Positions 5,680-7,412 of a DNA stretch of 7,412 nucleotides are shown in pieces. How positions within the stretch are numbered: the first letter of the stretch is position 1; every line of letters begins with the position of its first letter. This DNA comes from JAUXEH01 sp965533275 (lineage in GTDB: Bacteria; Acidobacteriota; Aminicenantia; Aminicenantales; Aminicenantaceae). The translations under genes and the position numbers were made by a program. The notes under the pieces are model-generated. The model made no database searches and was not told the origin of the DNA. It saw only the letters and a list, made by a program, of their open reading frames with translations. Location of the stretch: contig CBESWG010000093.1 of the NCBI GenBank assembly GCA_965533275.1, positions 1 to 7,412 of the forward strand, given 5' to 3'.

Positions 5680-5693
5680 TTGATCTGGGTCAA
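5680..5693 (-). promoter_or_regulatory. FNR/Crp-type operator in front of the ferredoxin gene
   Basis: TTGATCTGGGTCAA (plus strand) matches TTGAT-N4-ATCAA at 9 of 10 specified bases. Its centre, 5686.5, lies about 41.5 bp upstream of the predicted start at 5645, the class II activator position. The neighbouring regulator carries an FNR-style ExxSR recognition helix. On the minus strand, ATTTGACC and GATCAAG form the box, similar to sites I recall for HcpR-type regulators in sulfate reducers. The palindrome CAAATATTTG (5691-5700) overlaps its upstream edge. Confidence 0.7.
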
Positions 5694-5736
5694 ATATTTG
5701 GGGATGTTTAAAATCCGGGGATCCTGACTCAAGATG

Positions 5737-6360
5737 TTACAGAACGCCGCGGAGCCGGGAACAATCCGAGATACGGATGGTGCGGCCCTCCACCTGGATG
5801 AGCCCCTCTTCCTGGAGCTGTTTCAGGTTACGGGAGAGCGTCTCGCTGATGGTTCCCAACAGGCGGGCCAGCTCGGACTTCTTCATGTCCAACTCGATCG
5901 TACAGCCGGCCTTTCCCTGACATCGCAGGAGTAGATACTGGGTCAGCCGCTGGCGGACGGTCTGAAGCCCGAGGGCCTCGATGCGGCGGTTGAGCGTGAC
6001 ACACTTCCGGGCCAGCAGTGTGATAAACTCCCTGGCCAGGCCCGGCACCTCCTCGATATCCCGGAAGAGGCGCGGTTTATCCAGGAAAAAGACCTCCGAA
6101 TCCTGAACCGCCTCGGCATAGGCGGGGAACACTTCGTGTACGAAGAGGACGGCGTCTCCAAAAAAATCACCGGATTCGAGGCGCACCACCTCTACCTCCC
6201 GGCCCTGTTCGTCCATCTTGTATACCCGCACCTCACCGCTCTTTACATAGTAGAGCCCATCCGCAGGGTCTCCGGCATCGAAGAGCCCCTCTCCTGCTGA
6301 GTAGATCCTTCGCTTTCCACCTGCTTGGGGATCCAGGATGTGCTTGACTAGAGAGTTCAT
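5737..6360 (-). CDS. Crp/Fnr-family transcriptional regulator
   Basis: The product is 207 aa from ATG 6360. A cyclic-nucleotide-type sensor barrel spans about 15-110 (GEGLFDAGDPADGLYYVKSG; LESGDFFGD at 61-69), then a dimerisation helix (about 110-140), then a winged helix-turn-helix (about 155-200) with KKSELARLLGTISETLSRNLKQL. The recognition helix holds E173, S176 and R177 (ETLSR), the FNR-type ExxSR pattern that reads TTGAT/TTGAC half-sites. The N-terminal cysteines of oxygen-sensing FNR are absent, and the phosphate-binding Arg of cAMP-binding Crp is replaced (FFGDAVLFVHEVFPAYAEAV). It is therefore neither Fnr nor Crp proper and may sense another ligand, possibly NO or a redox signal as in HcpR/DNR types (inferred). 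The ribosome site is weak. The gene begins 13 bp after the serine hydrolase stop, so it is probably co-transcribed with it, and it lies next to the operator at 5680-5693. Confidence 0.9.
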   Translation of the reverse strand: MNSLVKHILDPQAGGKRRIYSAGEGLFDAGDPADGLYYVKSGEVRVYKMDEQGREVEVVRLESGDFFGDAVLFVHEVFPAYAEAVQDSEVFFLDKPRLFRDIEEVPGLAREFITLLARKCVTLNRRIEALGLQTVRQRLTQYLLLRCQGKAGCTIELDMKKSELARLLGTISETLSRNLKQLQEEGLIQVEGRTIRISDCSRLRGVL

Positions 6361-6373
6361 GGTCAAGGTATGC

Positions 6374-7412
6374 CTACTCCCTGATCGCGGCCGCCACCAC
6401 GTTCGCCACACGGCTGCGCCAGGTGGCCGCATCGCCGGTGTCGTCGGGATGCACACGGTTGGTGAGGAAGATCACGAATGTCCGGGTTTCCGGATCAATC
6501 CAGAGTGATGTGCCGGTATAGCCCGTGTGGCCATAGGAGGCGGGACCGAACAGGTCACCGCCGTTGGTGGAAAAGCCGGAGTCCAGGTCCCATCCCAGCC
6601 CCCGGCCGGCAAAGGCGGCTTGGGAGTAGACCTCGGTCATGCGGTCCACGGAAAGCGGAGAGAGGATGCGCACGCCCGCGAATTCCCCCCGGTTCAGGAG
6701 CATCTGCGCAAATACGGTCAGGTCGTCGGCCGTGGAAAAGAGACCAGCATGTCCGGCAGCTCCTCCCAACAGGCGGGCCCGGGGATCGTGCACCACGCCG
6801 CGGAGCAAGACTCCCTCCTCCACCTCTGTGGGTACACACCGCGTACGCAGCTTTTCCGGAGGATTGAAGAGCGTGTGCTCCATCTTCAGGGGGGCGAAGA
6901 TATGGTCCCGACAGAAGTCCTCGAGCGGATTCCCGGAAACGGATTCGATGATGAAGCCCAGGATGATGAAGTCCAGATCGCTGTACAGAAATTCCTCGCC
7001 CGCGGAAAACAGTTTATCCAGATCCGCGATATGGCTCACCATGGCTTCCAGGGTGCAGGGAATGCCGATAGCCTTTTCGATCTCCTCGTTACGCAGGAAA
7101 GGAAGCAGCCCTGATGTGTGGGTCAGGAGATGCCAGATCCGGATGTCCTCCCCCTTCTTCCCTTCCTCATCCCGGAAGGGCTGGAAACCCGGGATGAAAT
7201 CCGAAACCTTGTCCCAGAGGCGCAGCCTCCCCTGCTCGAGCAGGAGCATGACTGCCGTGGCGGTGGCCACGGATTTAGTGATGGAGGCCATGTCGAAGAG
7301 CATGTCCACACGCATGGGGCGCAGATCCGGCACCCACTGAGAGGCTCCGTAAGCCTTCCGGAAGACGACCTTCCCTTCGCGCCCCACGAGGATCACGGCA
7401 CCTGGAAAATCC
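6374..7412 (-). CDS. Beta-lactamase-fold serine hydrolase, N-terminus cut by window edge
   Basis: The frame is open from the right edge (DFPGAVILVGREGKVVF at the first visible residues) to TAG at 6374-6376. The visible part is 345 aa, so only the extreme N-terminus is missing. Class C beta-lactamase / penicillin-binding-protein hallmarks are present: SITK (Ser43, Lys46 from the window edge; catalytic Ser and Lys), YSD (Tyr143; the YxN equivalent, with Asp in place of Asn) and HTG (295-297, in place of KTG). HLLTHTSGLLPF and GGAAGHAGLFSTADDL are also typical of this COG1680-like group. Members are esterases, D-aminopeptidases, DD-peptidases or lactamases, so the substrate cannot be assigned and a resistance role should not be assumed. 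Any signal peptide would lie outside the window. It is the upstream gene of the pair with the Crp/Fnr regulator (13 bp gap). Confidence 0.88.
   Translation of the reverse strand, partial: DFPGAVILVGREGKVVFRKAYGASQWVPDLRPMRVDMLFDMASITKSVATATAVMLLLEQGRLRLWDKVSDFIPGFQPFRDEEGKKGEDIRIWHLLTHTSGLLPFLRNEEIEKAIGIPCTLEAMVSHIADLDKLFSAGEEFLYSDLDFIILGFIIESVSGNPLEDFCRDHIFAPLKMEHTLFNPPEKLRTRCVPTEVEEGVLLRGVVHDPRARLLGGAAGHAGLFSTADDLTVFAQMLLNRGEFAGVRILSPLSVDRMTEVYSQAAFAGRGLGWDLDSGFSTNGGDLFGPASYGHTGYTGTSLWIDPETRTFVIFLTNRVHPDDTGDAATWRSRVANVVAAAIRE

Noticed and set aside
1..7412. CRISPR array, insertion sequence, tRNA or phage-type element.
   Set aside because: No regularly spaced repeats, transposase motifs, terminal inverted repeats or cloverleaf were seen on reading both strands; the window looks like ordinary chromosomal gene content.

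Overview
This GC-rich bacterial window is densely packed with genes. It holds seven protein-coding loci: five intact or nearly intact genes on the minus strand, one partial gene at each window edge among these, a broken gene on the plus strand, and a predicted short leader peptide. The ferredoxin-like protein and the Crp/Fnr regulator are of types that I associate with anaerobic Desulfobacterota (former Deltaproteobacteria) and similar anaerobes. That taxonomic guess is an inference from gene style only, because there is no rRNA or other phylogenetic marker here.

Layout. Positions 1-939 (minus) hold a GHMP-family sugar kinase whose C-terminus runs off the left edge. It overlaps by ATGA the end of a PhzF-family isomerase gene (936-1829, minus), so the two look translationally coupled. 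Positions 1830-2099 form a divergent regulatory region. It has back-to-back sigma70-type promoters, and on the trpB2 side a roughly 150-nt leader. That leader encodes a candidate 27-residue peptide with tandem Trp codons next to a GC-rich hairpin. Positions 2100-3178 (plus) hold a tryptophan synthase beta chain of the TrpB2 type, broken by an internal deletion of about 200 bp that shifts the frame and removes the PLP lysine. Its 3' end overlaps by 23 bp the end of a convergent UshA-like 5'-nucleotidase lipoprotein gene (3156-4736, minus). Positions 4830-5621 (minus) hold a ferredoxin-domain protein. Positions 5622-5736 are its promoter region, with a near-consensus FNR-type box. Positions 5737-6360 (minus) hold a Crp/Fnr regulator, and 6374-7412 (minus) a beta-lactamase-fold serine hydrolase whose N-terminus lies beyond the right edge.

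How the parts fit. The serine hydrolase and Crp/Fnr genes are 13 bp apart and probably co-transcribed. The Crp/Fnr protein has an FNR-style recognition helix (ExxSR), and the box in front of the ferredoxin gene (TTGAT-N4-GTCAA) lies at about -41.5 from a good -10 element. This predicts class II activation of the ferredoxin gene by the neighbouring regulator. On the other side, the Trp-codon leader suggests that the TrpB2 gene was, or is, controlled by tryptophan availability. The most interesting items are the putative Trp-sensing leader of a stand-alone TrpB2 gene, the clean deletion in that gene (natural or assembly artefact), the paired regulator and box, and the nucleotidase that lacks a canonical metal-ligand motif.
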